This document shows positions 1 through 7,039 of a DNA stretch of 23,585 nucleotides, in pieces. The position numbers and the translations under genes are program-made. The notes beneath the pieces are model-generated. The model had not been told where the DNA came from. It saw only the letters and a list, made by a program, of their open reading frames with translations, and did no database searches. How positions within the stretch are numbered: position 1 is the stretch's first letter; every line of letters starts with the position of its first letter. Source of the stretch: a virus; IMG/VR virus record IMGVR_UViG_3300022198_003902, positions 1 through 23,585 of that record; one strand, written 5' to 3'.

Positions 1-62
1 AACATTCACTCCTAATGGTACCTCTTCAAGAGTGTGTCATTTAACCTACGAGGAGATTGTAA
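1..62. other. Window edge: end of an upstream gene or leader
   Basis: The + strand frames entering from the left stop at 13-15, 42-44 and 110-112, so any upstream gene ends here. The frame stopping at 112 reads plausibly (common codons) but would run 50 nt into the next gene, so it cannot be decided which frame was translated. A clear ribosome-binding site (GAGGAG, 50-55) serves the gene starting at 63. By phage gene order the upstream gene could be the major capsid protein, but nothing visible here proves it. Confidence 0.3.
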
Positions 63-284
63 ATGGAGAACAATCACATCAAGGATCTTTACCAAACCAA
101 AAGATCGCTTGAGTTAGAGTGGGAGCAAGACCATATTAATAATGGTAAATATACCATTAATATGGTTAGGATAGATGAAGAGATTAAAAAAGTTATCAGT
201 CATATTAAAGTGGCTGAAGCTAAAGAAGCTTTTCATCAAGTAAAAATAGAATCCGCTGCTTCTGAATTTTCTATAGCTGGTTAA
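63..284 (+). CDS. Small charged helical phage protein, function unknown
   Basis: A 73-residue protein, highly charged and without membrane segments. Residues 5-60 look like one or two amphipathic helices rich in Lys, Glu and Ile, ending in a short Ala/Ser-rich tail. The start is supported by GAGGAG seven bases upstream of ATG. It sits ahead of the capsid/neck genes, and a 162-nt gap separates it from the next gene, so it may close an upstream transcription unit. I do not recognise a named family. A small scaffolding-like, head-associated or regulatory role is possible but unproven. Confidence 0.75.
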   Translation: MENNHIKDLYQTKRSLELEWEQDHINNGKYTINMVRIDEEIKKVISHIKVAEAKEAFHQVKIESAASEFSIAG

Positions 285-356
285 GTAAACCAAGCTATTT
301 ATCGCTGGAATGCCTTTTCCTTATAAGGACACCTTGCACTTCATTTAAAATTAGTC

Positions 357-380
357 TATAAATAAATCACTATATATAAT
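357..380 (+). promoter_or_regulatory. Promoter-like AT motifs (TATAAATA and TATAAT)
   Basis: The gap 285-446 is the only sizeable one in the window. It contains TATAAATA at 357-364, identical to the -10 element of T4-type late promoters, and TATAAT at 375-380, identical to the bacterial sigma-70 -10 box. No good TTGACA box lies 16-18 bases upstream of TATAAT. The sequence is very AT-rich, so chance matches are likely, but the position just ahead of the virion genes makes a late promoter plausible. No gp55-like sigma factor is in the window. Confidence 0.35.
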
Positions 381-381
381 T

Positions 382-426
382 TTTGGTACAGACGCATATA
401 GTCGACGGCCTAGAGACTGTATCAAA
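382..426 (+). promoter_or_regulatory. Leader stem-loop ahead of the 74-aa gene
   Basis: Bases 382-391 (TTTGGTACAG) pair with 417-426 (CTGTATCAAA) over ten consecutive positions, nine Watson-Crick and one G-U, enclosing a 25-nt loop that contains the palindrome GTCGAC. The stem ends seven bases before AGGAGG (433-438), which serves the start at 447. It could stabilise the 5' end of the mRNA or keep the ribosome-binding site exposed. The pairing is visible; the role is inference. Confidence 0.45.
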
Positions 427-446
427 TTAACTAGGAGGATAACACT

Positions 447-671
447 ATGGCACAAACAACTTTTTCAGGACCAGTCATTTCAGACAATGGCTTTCAAGTA
501 TCAGCAAGTGGAGGTGGAATTACTTTACCTTCATATCTTTTAGCTGCATTACCTACAGCAACTGCTGGATTGGTTATTTATGTTTCTGATGCAAATTCAA
601 GTGTTGGGACTATTGCTTTCGGTAATGGTACAAACTTTATTGATATCAAAACTGGCTTAACAGTAGCATAG
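447..671 (+). CDS. Small virion protein, possible head decoration protein
   Basis: A 74-residue protein rich in Gly, Ser, Thr and Ala with alternating beta-type segments, low charge, no Cys and no membrane helix. A textbook ribosome-binding site (AGGAGG, 433-438) lies eight bases before ATG. The strong site, the structured leader and the hairpin directly after the stop codon suggest abundant expression, as expected of a capsid decoration or other high-copy virion protein. The sequence does not match a named family that I can recall with certainty, so decoration is inferred from size, composition and position only. Confidence 0.7.
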   Translation: MAQTTFSGPVISDNGFQVSASGGGITLPSYLLAALPTATAGLVIYVSDANSSVGTIAFGNGTNFIDIKTGLTVA

Positions 672-680
672 TAAAAATTT

Positions 681-700
681 AGAGCTCCTTCGGGAGCTCT
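681..700 (+). terminator. Perfect 8-bp hairpin with UUCG loop
   Basis: AGAGCTCC (681-688) and GGAGCTCT (693-700) pair perfectly around a TTCG tetraloop closed by C-G, one of the most stable RNA hairpins known. It begins ten bases after the stop of the 74-aa gene and is followed by TTAACTAAGG rather than a T run. It therefore resembles a leaky terminator or an mRNA 3'-end stabiliser more than a full intrinsic terminator. The downstream AAGGAG (706-711) stays unpaired. Confidence 0.7.
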
Positions 701-720
701 TAACTAAGGAGATTTAACAT

Positions 721-996
721 ATGAAATCAGATGTAAAAGCAATAAGAGTTACTGGAACTGGTTCTGTATTTGGTGGAAGAACAAGATTAAGAGGAATTAT
801 TCTTGCTAACGCTACTGCAGGTGCTGGAACTATAACTTTACAAGATGGAAACGCTGCTACACAATTTGTTGGTGACTGTCCAGCAGGAGATGTTTTTGCT
901 TTCAATATTCCAGAAGATGGAATTTTATTTGAAGGTGGAATGACTGTTTCTGCAATATCAGGTTTAACAGCGGCTACAATATTATTAGATAAGTAG
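721..996 (+). CDS. Small beta-rich virion protein, unknown function
   Basis: A 91-residue protein with regular beta strands and many Gly, Thr and Ala residues, opening with a basic segment and the pattern FGGRTRLRGI around residues 17-26. AAGGAG nine bases upstream supports the start. It lies between the UUCG hairpin and the gp4-like gene, so it probably belongs to the head or neck. I recall similar short proteins in marine podovirus contigs, usually labelled hypothetical. A decoration or head-tail joining role is possible; nothing in the sequence settles it. Confidence 0.7.
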   Translation: MKSDVKAIRVTGTGSVFGGRTRLRGIILANATAGAGTITLQDGNAATQFVGDCPAGDVFAFNIPEDGILFEGGMTVSAISGLTAATILLDK

Positions 997-1004
997 GGGG
1001 CTAT

Positions 1005-1733
1005 ATGGCTAACACTACTTCAGGTACAACTACTTTCGAAAAAGGTTTTTCTATTGCAGATATAATAGAAGAAGCTTACGAGAGAATTGGTATTCAAGGA
1101 GTTTCTGGTTATCAATTAAAAGGTGCTAGACGTTCTTTAAACATTATGTTTCAAGAATGGGCCAATCGAGGACTTCATTATTGGGAAGTAAGAAATAATT
1201 CTATTACTTTAGTATCCGGTCAAGCGACTTATACTATGTACCGATCTACTGCAGATGGGACATCTAGTACAACCGCTGTATATGGAGTAGATGATGTATT
1301 GGAAGCAAGTTACAGAAATGCTTCTAGCATAGATGTACCTTTGACAAAAATTAATAGATCTGCTTATCAAGCATTGTCTAATAAAACTTCTACCGGACAA
1401 CCTACTCAATATTTTGTAGAACGATTTATTGATAAAATAACTATTACTTTATATTTAACACCAGGAAGTTCAGAAGCTGGAAATTATTTAAATTATTATT
1501 ACACAAAAAGAATACAAGACGCTGGAGATTATACTAACGATGCGGATGTACCATATCGTTTTGTTCCATGCATGTTAGCAGGGTTAGCTTATTATTTAGC
1601 TGTTAAATTTGCACCAGAAAGAATTCAAGCATTGAAATTATTATATGAAGATGAATTACAAAGAGCTTTAGCAGAAGATGGATCTTCTTCTAGTTCATTT
1701 ATAACCCCACAAACTTATTATCCAAATGGCTAA
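1005..1733 (+). CDS. P22 gp4-like tail accessory factor / head-tail adaptor
   Basis: A 242-residue protein resembling the P22 gp4 family, which binds the portal after DNA packaging and joins the tail hub to the head. It has an early helical region (residues 15-52, with LKGARRSLNIMFQEWANRG), a central beta region with aromatic strands (60-180), and a C-terminal helical segment (about 185-225, ALKLLYEDELQRALAEDG) followed by a Ser-rich end. This order matches what I remember of gp4-like proteins in marine podoviruses. AGGGGG four bases upstream sets the start. It overlaps the next gene by 8 nt, implying coupled translation. The family call is from pattern memory, not from a search. Confidence 0.75.
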   Translation: MANTTSGTTTFEKGFSIADIIEEAYERIGIQGVSGYQLKGARRSLNIMFQEWANRGLHYWEVRNNSITLVSGQATYTMYRSTADGTSSTTAVYGVDDVLEASYRNASSIDVPLTKINRSAYQALSNKTSTGQPTQYFVERFIDKITITLYLTPGSSEAGNYLNYYYTKRIQDAGDYTNDADVPYRFVPCMLAGLAYYLAVKFAPERIQALKLLYEDELQRALAEDGSSSSSFITPQTYYPNG

Positions 1734-2223
1734 TTTATCTAAAGGAAAATACGCATTAGCAATATCAGATAGAAGTGGACAAGCATTTCCTTATAAAGAA
1801 ATGGTAACAGAATGGAATGGTTCTTTTGTTCATATTTCAGAATTTGAAGCTAAACATCCACAATTAGAACCAAAACGATTTACGGCAGATGGACAAGGAC
1901 TACCAAAAGCAAGACCTGCAAGAGTAGAACCTGCAACTCCTAATTTATTACCAAGTAATCCTTTTTCTATCACATCTGGTTCTCAAACTATTACAGTGAC
2001 AGAGCCTTCTCATGGTAGAACTACTGGAGATACGGTGGTATTTAGAAATGTAGATGGAAGTCCAGGTGGATTAAATTATTCAGTATTTGAAAATGCATCA
2101 GGATTTAGTATAACAGTTACAAGTACAGATAAATATACTTTTACATTAGGAACGAATCCTACCGTAACTGAAAACGCAGGAGGAATGACTGTAACGGCTG
2201 GTCCAGTTACACTAACACCATAA
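1726..2223 (+). CDS. Virion protein with C-terminal FCCH-like beta domain
   Basis: A 165-residue protein with two parts. Residues 1-65 carry a conserved-looking segment (AISDRSGQAFPYKEM, then EWNGSFVHISEFE) followed by a Pro/Arg-rich linker. Residues about 84-160 form a beta domain with the pattern HG...GD.V...NV...F.V...FTL, resembling the E1_FCCH domain that is often detected in phage structural proteins. The same domain sits inside the gp10-like protein at 13580. The gene starts within the end of the gp4-like gene without its own ribosome-binding site, so it should be translated by coupling. A neck or tail role is likely from context. Confidence 0.75.
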   Translation: MANLSKGKYALAISDRSGQAFPYKEMVTEWNGSFVHISEFEAKHPQLEPKRFTADGQGLPKARPARVEPATPNLLPSNPFSITSGSQTITVTEPSHGRTTGDTVVFRNVDGSPGGLNYSVFENASGFSITVTSTDKYTFTLGTNPTVTENAGGMTVTAGPVTLTP

Positions 2224-2224
2224 T

Positions 2225-2899
2225 ATGAGCTACACTTTTTCTAATTTAAAAACAGACATAAGAAATTATACAGAAGTAGATAGTTCTGTATTAAGTGATT
2301 CAGTATTAACTACTATTGTTAAAAACGCTGAAAATAAAATTTATAGAGAAGTAGATGCAGATGATAATCGTTTTTATGCTACTTCTAATCTTCAAGCAGG
2401 AAATAGATATGTAACGATTCCTTCTGATCTTAGAATTATTCGTTATGCACAATTAACTGATTCTAATGGAGATCAAACTTATTTAGAAAAAAGAGACACT
2501 TCTTTCATGGCAGAGTATTACAATACTCCTAGCACTCAATCCGGATTACCTAAATACTATGCTAATTGGGATGCAAACTACTGGGTAGTAGCTCCTACAC
2601 CAGATAATACCTATTTAATTACTTTAGCTTATGTGAAACAACCTACTTCTATCACTACTTCTGACTCTGCTACGACTTATGTCAGTAATAAATATCAAGA
2701 TTTACTTTTGTATGCTTCTCTGGTAGAAGCATATGGATACTTGAAAGGTCCTGCAGATATGTTACAATATTATTCGCAGACTTATGATAGAGCAATGGCT
2801 TCGTATTCTATTGAACAACAAGGTAGAAGACGCAGAGACGAATATCAAGATGGTGCTATTCGTACTCCTATAAAATCTGAATCACCATCTAAATTTTAA
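2225..2899 (+). CDS. SU10-type adaptor / head-tail connector protein
   Basis: A 224-residue protein that resembles the adaptor family typified by phage SU10, which forms a ring under the portal and links head to short tail. It has an N-terminal helical region (3-45, including TIVKNAENKIYREVD), a central beta region (46-150) with YVTIPSDLR and a WVVAPTP strand, and C-terminal helices (150-205) with YQDLLLYASLVEAYGYLKGP. It ends in a basic, Gln/Arg-rich tail. It follows the previous stop by one base. Together with the gp4-like gene it defines the neck. The assignment rests on recognised family patterns. Confidence 0.75.
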   Translation: MSYTFSNLKTDIRNYTEVDSSVLSDSVLTTIVKNAENKIYREVDADDNRFYATSNLQAGNRYVTIPSDLRIIRYAQLTDSNGDQTYLEKRDTSFMAEYYNTPSTQSGLPKYYANWDANYWVVAPTPDNTYLITLAYVKQPTSITTSDSATTYVSNKYQDLLLYASLVEAYGYLKGPADMLQYYSQTYDRAMASYSIEQQGRRRRDEYQDGAIRTPIKSESPSKF

Positions 2900-2911
2900 G
2901 GAGAAAACTAA

Positions 2912-3340
2912 ATGGCAAACATAGTACCTGACTCTTTTAAAACAGATCTACTTGGTGGAGTGTTTGATTTTGATTCTGGTGGATCAACTTTCAAATTAGC
3001 ACTTTATACATCATTAGGTGGTTTTAGTACGGCTACTACTGCTTATACAACTTCCAATGAAGTACTTTCAGCTGGAACAAATTATACTGCAGGTGGTAAT
3101 ACTTTAACTAATAATGGTGTAGCAATATCAAGTAACATTGCATACGTTGACTTCGCAGATTTGACTTTCTCTTCTGTGACATTGTCTGCAGTAGGAGCTC
3201 TGATTTATAAAGGAACATCTAATGAAGCGGTATTGGTTTTAGATTTTGGCGGCACAAAAACTGCAACTAGCGGAGATTTCGTTATTCAGTTTCCAACTGC
3301 TGATTCATCTAATGCAATCATTAGACTTGGCGACGCATAA
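2912..3340 (+). CDS. Small beta-rich tail/virion protein, unknown function
   Basis: A 142-residue protein that starts MANIVPDSFKTDLLGGVFDF, continues with an ALYTS strand and ends with GDFVIQFPTADSSNAIIRLGDA. This layout is familiar from many marine and environmental phages, where the protein is usually unnamed. It looks all-beta, with no catalytic motif or membrane helix. AAGGAG eight bases upstream supports the start. It opens the adhesin block that separates the neck genes from the gp10-like hub, so a fibre-base or tail-decoration role fits, but this is inference. Confidence 0.75.
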   Translation: MANIVPDSFKTDLLGGVFDFDSGGSTFKLALYTSLGGFSTATTAYTTSNEVLSAGTNYTAGGNTLTNNGVAISSNIAYVDFADLTFSSVTLSAVGALIYKGTSNEAVLVLDFGGTKTATSGDFVIQFPTADSSNAIIRLGDA

Positions 3341-3358
3341 TAGTTATAAGGAGTAGAA

Positions 3359-3814
3359 ATGGCTTTTGTACTTAACGATAGAGTTAAAGAAACTAGCACA
3401 ACTACTGGAACAGGAACATTTTCACTAGCTGGTGCCGAAACTGGTTTTGAAAGTTTTGTTTCAGGTGTAGGAAATGCTAATGTAACTTATTACGCAATTT
3501 CAAATGATGGAACAGCAGAATTTGAAGTTGGTATAGGTACGGTTACATCTGGTTCTCCAGACACTTTATCTAGAGACACAATTATTTCTTCTTCTAACTC
3601 AGATGCTTTAGTTAATTTTTCCGCAGGTACGAAAACAGTATTTTGTACATTGCCTGCATCAAGAACACCTTCTGCAGGAATGACAGCACAAACTTTTGTT
3701 AATACTCACAATTCAACTTTATCTGATGATCAAACATTGGTATCAGGAGTCTTAGCAGGACCAGTTAGTATCACAGGAACACAAACCGTAACAGGAACAT
3801 TGGTAATTATATAA
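3359..3814 (+). CDS. Tail-fibre base-like small protein
   Basis: A 151-residue protein. Residues 1-105 match a pattern I recall from N-terminal regions of marine phage fibres (MAFVLNDRVKET, then TLSRDTIISSSNS and FSAGTKTVFCTLPA). The last 40 residues are Thr/Ser/Val-rich and resemble a fibre shaft rather than a globular domain. AAGGAG lies five bases before the start. The stop overlaps the next fibre gene as TAATG, which suggests coupled and roughly equimolar synthesis. It probably docks or starts a fibre; direct proof is absent. Confidence 0.7.
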   Translation: MAFVLNDRVKETSTTTGTGTFSLAGAETGFESFVSGVGNANVTYYAISNDGTAEFEVGIGTVTSGSPDTLSRDTIISSSNSDALVNFSAGTKTVFCTLPASRTPSAGMTAQTFVNTHNSTLSDDQTLVSGVLAGPVSITGTQTVTGTLVII

Positions 3815-4653
3815 TGAGTAAAATTGAAGTCGATGCAATAGTCCCACAATCTGGAACCACATTAACGGTTGGAGAATCTGGTGATACAATTACTATACCT
3901 TCAGGTGCAACGTTTGATGCATCTAATGCAACTACAACTTTACCTTCTACTATTGTTACTACAACTGGATCACAAACTTTAACGAATAAAACTATTGATG
4001 CTTCTCAATTAACTGGAACAATTACTCCTAGTGATGCAACAGTAACTACTGCAAAACTAGCTGACAGTTCTGTTACTACAGCAAAATTAAATGATGCTTC
4101 TGTTTCACTTGCTAAGCTAACAGCAACAGGAACTCCAAGTTCTTCTACTTTCCTAAGAGGAGATAATTCTTGGCAAGAAGCTGGTGGTGGCAAAGTATTG
4201 CAAGTTGTCAGCACAAATATTACAGCAATTACTGCCTCAACCACTACACAAAGTTTTCTAGATATTTCAGGTTTTAGTGTTGCAATTACCCCATCTAGTG
4301 CAAGTAATAAAGTTCTTGTTTTAGCAACATTTAATGTTGGAAGTACTAGCACAAGTGGTAATAATTATATAAGACTTGTAAGAGATTCAACCGCTATTAA
4401 TATTGGTGATGCAAATGGAAGTAATGCAAGAGCTTCATGGTATCAAAGAGGAGTTAATACAAATACTATGTATGCAGGAAGTATTAATTTTTTAGATTCT
4501 CCAGCAACAACTTCTTCAACAACTTATAAATTACAATGGTACAGAAATGATGGAACTTTTTATTTAAACAGACCAGGAGCTTTTGCTGGTGCGTCGGAAA
4601 GTGAAGGAGCAACAGCGACTTCAACTATTACTGTTATGGAGATTGCTGTATGA
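3814..4653 (+). CDS. Tail fibre protein with anchor, TAKL repeats and C-terminal head domain
   Basis: A 279-residue fibre-like protein. Residues 1-35 are an anchor-like module (MSKIEVDAIVPQSGTTLTVG) also present in the genes at 4956, 8081 and 8527. Residues 50-73 hold the common fibre segment SQTLTNKTIDASQLTGTITP. Residues 74-103 are three 10-residue TAKL repeats, then a linker with FLRGDNSW. Residues about 128-279 form a compact beta-rich tip with aromatic and Asn/Gly-rich loops. It starts by TAATG coupling and overlaps the chaperone-like gene by 4 nt (ATGA). Shaft and tip architecture indicates receptor binding; the receptor is unknown. Confidence 0.8.
   Translation: MSKIEVDAIVPQSGTTLTVGESGDTITIPSGATFDASNATTTLPSTIVTTTGSQTLTNKTIDASQLTGTITPSDATVTTAKLADSSVTTAKLNDASVSLAKLTATGTPSSSTFLRGDNSWQEAGGGKVLQVVSTNITAITASTTTQSFLDISGFSVAITPSSASNKVLVLATFNVGSTSTSGNNYIRLVRDSTAINIGDANGSNARASWYQRGVNTNTMYAGSINFLDSPATTSSTTYKLQWYRNDGTFYLNRPGAFAGASESEGATATSTITVMEIAV
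4033..4122 (+). repeat. Three in-frame 30-nt repeats coding TAKL shaft units
   Basis: Codons 74-103 of the fibre gene are three consecutive 10-residue units, DATVTTAKLA, DSSVTTAKLN and DASVSLAKLT. DNA identity between units is only moderate because of synonymous changes, so selection acts on the protein. Such units are common in trimeric phage fibre shafts. Confidence 0.8.
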
Positions 4654-4946
4654 GTATAATTGGAAAAGCAGAAGCAATATTATCTTTATTACCAACTGCA
4701 GAAGTTTCTGTTGATATTAACAATAATGTTACATGGATTTCTCCTTCAACACCCGCTCTTACAGATGAACAAATTAATGCTGAAATCAATCGTTTAGAAA
4801 ATGATTATTATTCTAAACAATATCAAAGAGATAGAGCAAAAGAATATCCATCTATTGTTGACCAATTAGATGACCTTTATCACAATGGTTATGATGGTTG
4901 GAAAGCAACTATTGAAGCAATTAAAAATAAATACCCAAAGGAATAA
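4650..4946 (+). CDS. Tail-fibre assembly chaperone-like protein
   Basis: A 98-residue protein with a beta N-terminus (residues 1-30, ending WISPSTPALT), a helix with EINRLENDYYSKQYQRDRAKEYP around 44-66, and the segment DQLDDLYHNGYDGWKATIEAI near the C-terminus. The pattern R..EYP..DQLD matches what I recall of phage tail assembly chaperone families (XkdW / Phage_tail_APC type), which help fibres fold. It directly follows, and overlaps by 4 nt, the fibre gene at 3814, the usual position for such a chaperone. Whether it also acts on the duplicated cassette downstream is unknown. Confidence 0.75.
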   Translation: MSIIGKAEAILSLLPTAEVSVDINNNVTWISPSTPALTDEQINAEINRLENDYYSKQYQRDRAKEYPSIVDQLDDLYHNGYDGWKATIEAIKNKYPKE

Positions 4947-4955
4947 AATATAATA

Positions 4956-5702
4956 ATGAGTGAAGTAAAAGTAAATAAGATTAGTCCACGAACAGGAACC
5001 ACATTTACCCTTGGCGATGCGGGAGACACGATTAGTACTGCAGGAACTATTTCTGCTAATGCATTAACCGTTAATGGTGAATCTATTACCGCTACACAAT
5101 TTCCAACGATCACATCTATTAGTCCTGATACGATTACCAATGATGCAACTTCTATTACGATTACAGGAACAAACTTTGTATCGGTTCCTTATGTAGATGC
5201 TATCAATGCATCCACAGGAGCTATCACTCCAGCAAATAGTGTAACATATAATTCATCTAGTTCTATTACAGCGAATTTTACTTTAACAACTGATGGAACT
5301 TATTATATAAGAATTGAAAACAATACAGGTTTAGCAGTACGATCTACTACAGCTATTCTTACTGTCTCTGATGCACCAACCTGGTCTACAGCAGCGGGAA
5401 GTATTGGAACGGTAGTAGCAGGGGATGCAGTATCGTTATCGGTTTCAGCAACATCGGATTCAACCGTTGCTTACAGTGAAACAACTTCCGTATTAACATC
5501 GAATGCAGATACACCTGCAAGTACAATGAATTTAAGTTTAAACAGTGCAACAGGTGCAATTACAGGAACAGCACCAAGTCCAGATTCAGAAACTACTTAT
5601 ACTTTTACATTAAGAGCAACGGACGCTGAAGCACAAACCGCTGACAGAACTTTTACTATTACTGTTTCCGTTGGCATAACAGAAGGGATGCAATTTAACT
5701 AA
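4956..5702 (+). CDS. Fibre anchor with IPT/TIG and He_PIG Ig-like domains (copy A)
   Basis: A 248-residue protein with an anchor-like N-terminus (1-45, MSEVKVNKISPRTGTTFTLG, then LTVNGESI), an IPT/TIG Ig-like domain (about 50-140, starting PTITSISPDTITN) and a He_PIG/cadherin-like domain (about 143-242, with NSATGAITGTAPSPDSETTY and FTLRATDAEAQTADRTFTIT). It ends GMQFN, and the stop overlaps the LamG-SPRY gene as TAATG. Its paralogue is the gene at 8527. The nearest ribosome-binding-like sequence (AAAGGA, 4937-4942) is 13 bases upstream, an unusually long spacing. It likely forms the shaft or adaptor of a multi-part adhesin. Confidence 0.8.
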   Translation: MSEVKVNKISPRTGTTFTLGDAGDTISTAGTISANALTVNGESITATQFPTITSISPDTITNDATSITITGTNFVSVPYVDAINASTGAITPANSVTYNSSSSITANFTLTTDGTYYIRIENNTGLAVRSTTAILTVSDAPTWSTAAGSIGTVVAGDAVSLSVSATSDSTVAYSETTSVLTSNADTPASTMNLSLNSATGAITGTAPSPDSETTYTFTLRATDAEAQTADRTFTITVSVGITEGMQFN

Positions 5703-7030
5703 TGGCTAGTACATATTTAACAAGAACACCATCAACATCAGGAAATGGTCAAATTTGGACTTATTCAGCTTGGATTAAAAGGTCAAACATAACTGATACT
5801 TATGGAACTATTTTTAATGCCTATAACACTTCAGGTTCTGCTGATACAGCCGTATGTGTTTTTTACTTACTAAATAATGAACTTGTAATTAGTGGTTCTA
5901 CAGGTAGTGCTGGTAGTTCTCCTCTGCTATTAAGAGATGTTTCAGCTTGGTATCATATAGTAGTTGCTTTTGACACAACACAAGCTTCTTTAGCCAATAG
6001 AATAAAAGCATATATAAATGGAGTTCAAATATCTTTAAATAACACAACTTATCCAGCTTTAAATTTAGTTACACCTGTTAATCAAAATGATGAACACACT
6101 ATTGGAAATAGAAGATGGGACGCACCAACTGTTGATAGATATTTTGGTGGCTTAATGGCTCATGTCCACCTTATAGATGGCACAGCATACGATGCTTCTG
6201 CCTTTGGACAAACGGACGCTACTTCGGGTATCTGGAAACCTATATTATCTCCAAGTGTGACTTATGGAACCAACGGATTCTTTTTAAAATTTGGAAATGC
6301 TGGATCATTAGGAACAGATTCATCAGGCAATGCAAATAACTTTACGTTATCTGGATCAGGCACCCAGACGCTCGATACTCCATCCAATGTTTTTGCTACA
6401 TTGAATCCTTTAAACAAAGCTGACTTAACTTATGCTTATGGTAATAACGAAATAACAAATAGCACTGCTTCTCATAATGGTACACAAGCAACATTAGCTG
6501 TTAATTCAGGTAAATGGTATTGGGAAACAAAATACATAGATGGTGCTACTACAAAAGCTATGGCTGGAATTAGCATTGTAACAGAAACTATTGGAAATAA
6601 TCTAGTAGGTGGAACAGCCAATTCTTATGGTTATTATAGAGCAAATGGTCAAAAATATAATAATGGTAGTGGTACTGCTTATGGAACAACACCTTCAAAT
6701 GGAAGTATTATAGGTGTTGCTTTTGATGCAGATAATGGAACACTTTGGTTTTCTTTAAATGGTGTTTGGCAAAATTCAGCAACTATATCTGAAATAGAAA
6801 ATGGAACAACAACCAATTCAGCTTTTAGTGGTATTAGTATGAGTGATTATTATGCACCAGCTTGTTCAGCAGAAAATTCTTCAGTTCAAACAAACTTCGG
6901 CAATGGCTACTTTGGCACAACAGCCGTAGCAACACCAGAATCGGATAGTGCAGGAATCGGAAAATTTGAATATAGTGTACCTTCAGGGTATTATGCATTA
7001 TGTACTAAAAACATAGCTACTTATGGATAG
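5702..7030 (+). CDS. LamG-like plus SPRY adhesin protein (copy A)
   Basis: A 442-residue protein. Residues 1-215 resemble a concanavalin A/LamG jelly roll: TYSAWIKRS near the start, DVSAWYHIVVAFDTTQ around 79-94, and HVHLIDGTAYDASAFG in the second half. Residues about 245-415 resemble a SPRY domain: GKWYWETKY at 270-278, and IIGVAFDADNGTLWFSLNG. The C-terminus has the familiar ending FEYSVPSGYYALCTKNI. Both folds bind glycans or proteins, so cell-surface recognition is the likely role. No ribosome-binding site lies close to the start, which overlaps the previous stop (TAATG). Its paralogue is at 9276. Confidence 0.8.
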   Translation: MASTYLTRTPSTSGNGQIWTYSAWIKRSNITDTYGTIFNAYNTSGSADTAVCVFYLLNNELVISGSTGSAGSSPLLLRDVSAWYHIVVAFDTTQASLANRIKAYINGVQISLNNTTYPALNLVTPVNQNDEHTIGNRRWDAPTVDRYFGGLMAHVHLIDGTAYDASAFGQTDATSGIWKPILSPSVTYGTNGFFLKFGNAGSLGTDSSGNANNFTLSGSGTQTLDTPSNVFATLNPLNKADLTYAYGNNEITNSTASHNGTQATLAVNSGKWYWETKYIDGATTKAMAGISIVTETIGNNLVGGTANSYGYYRANGQKYNNGSGTAYGTTPSNGSIIGVAFDADNGTLWFSLNGVWQNSATISEIENGTTTNSAFSGISMSDYYAPACSAENSSVQTNFGNGYFGTTAVATPESDSAGIGKFEYSVPSGYYALCTKNIATYG

Positions 7031-7039
7031 GAGATAAAC

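Noticed and set aside
2-112. Open frame entering from the left edge and running past the start at 63
   Set aside because: Codons look reasonable, but the 50-nt overlap and the strong ribosome-binding site for the gene at 63 make the extension doubtful; too short to identify.
310-348. 12-codon open frame in the 285-446 gap
   Set aside because: Too short, no ribosome-binding site, and probably chance.
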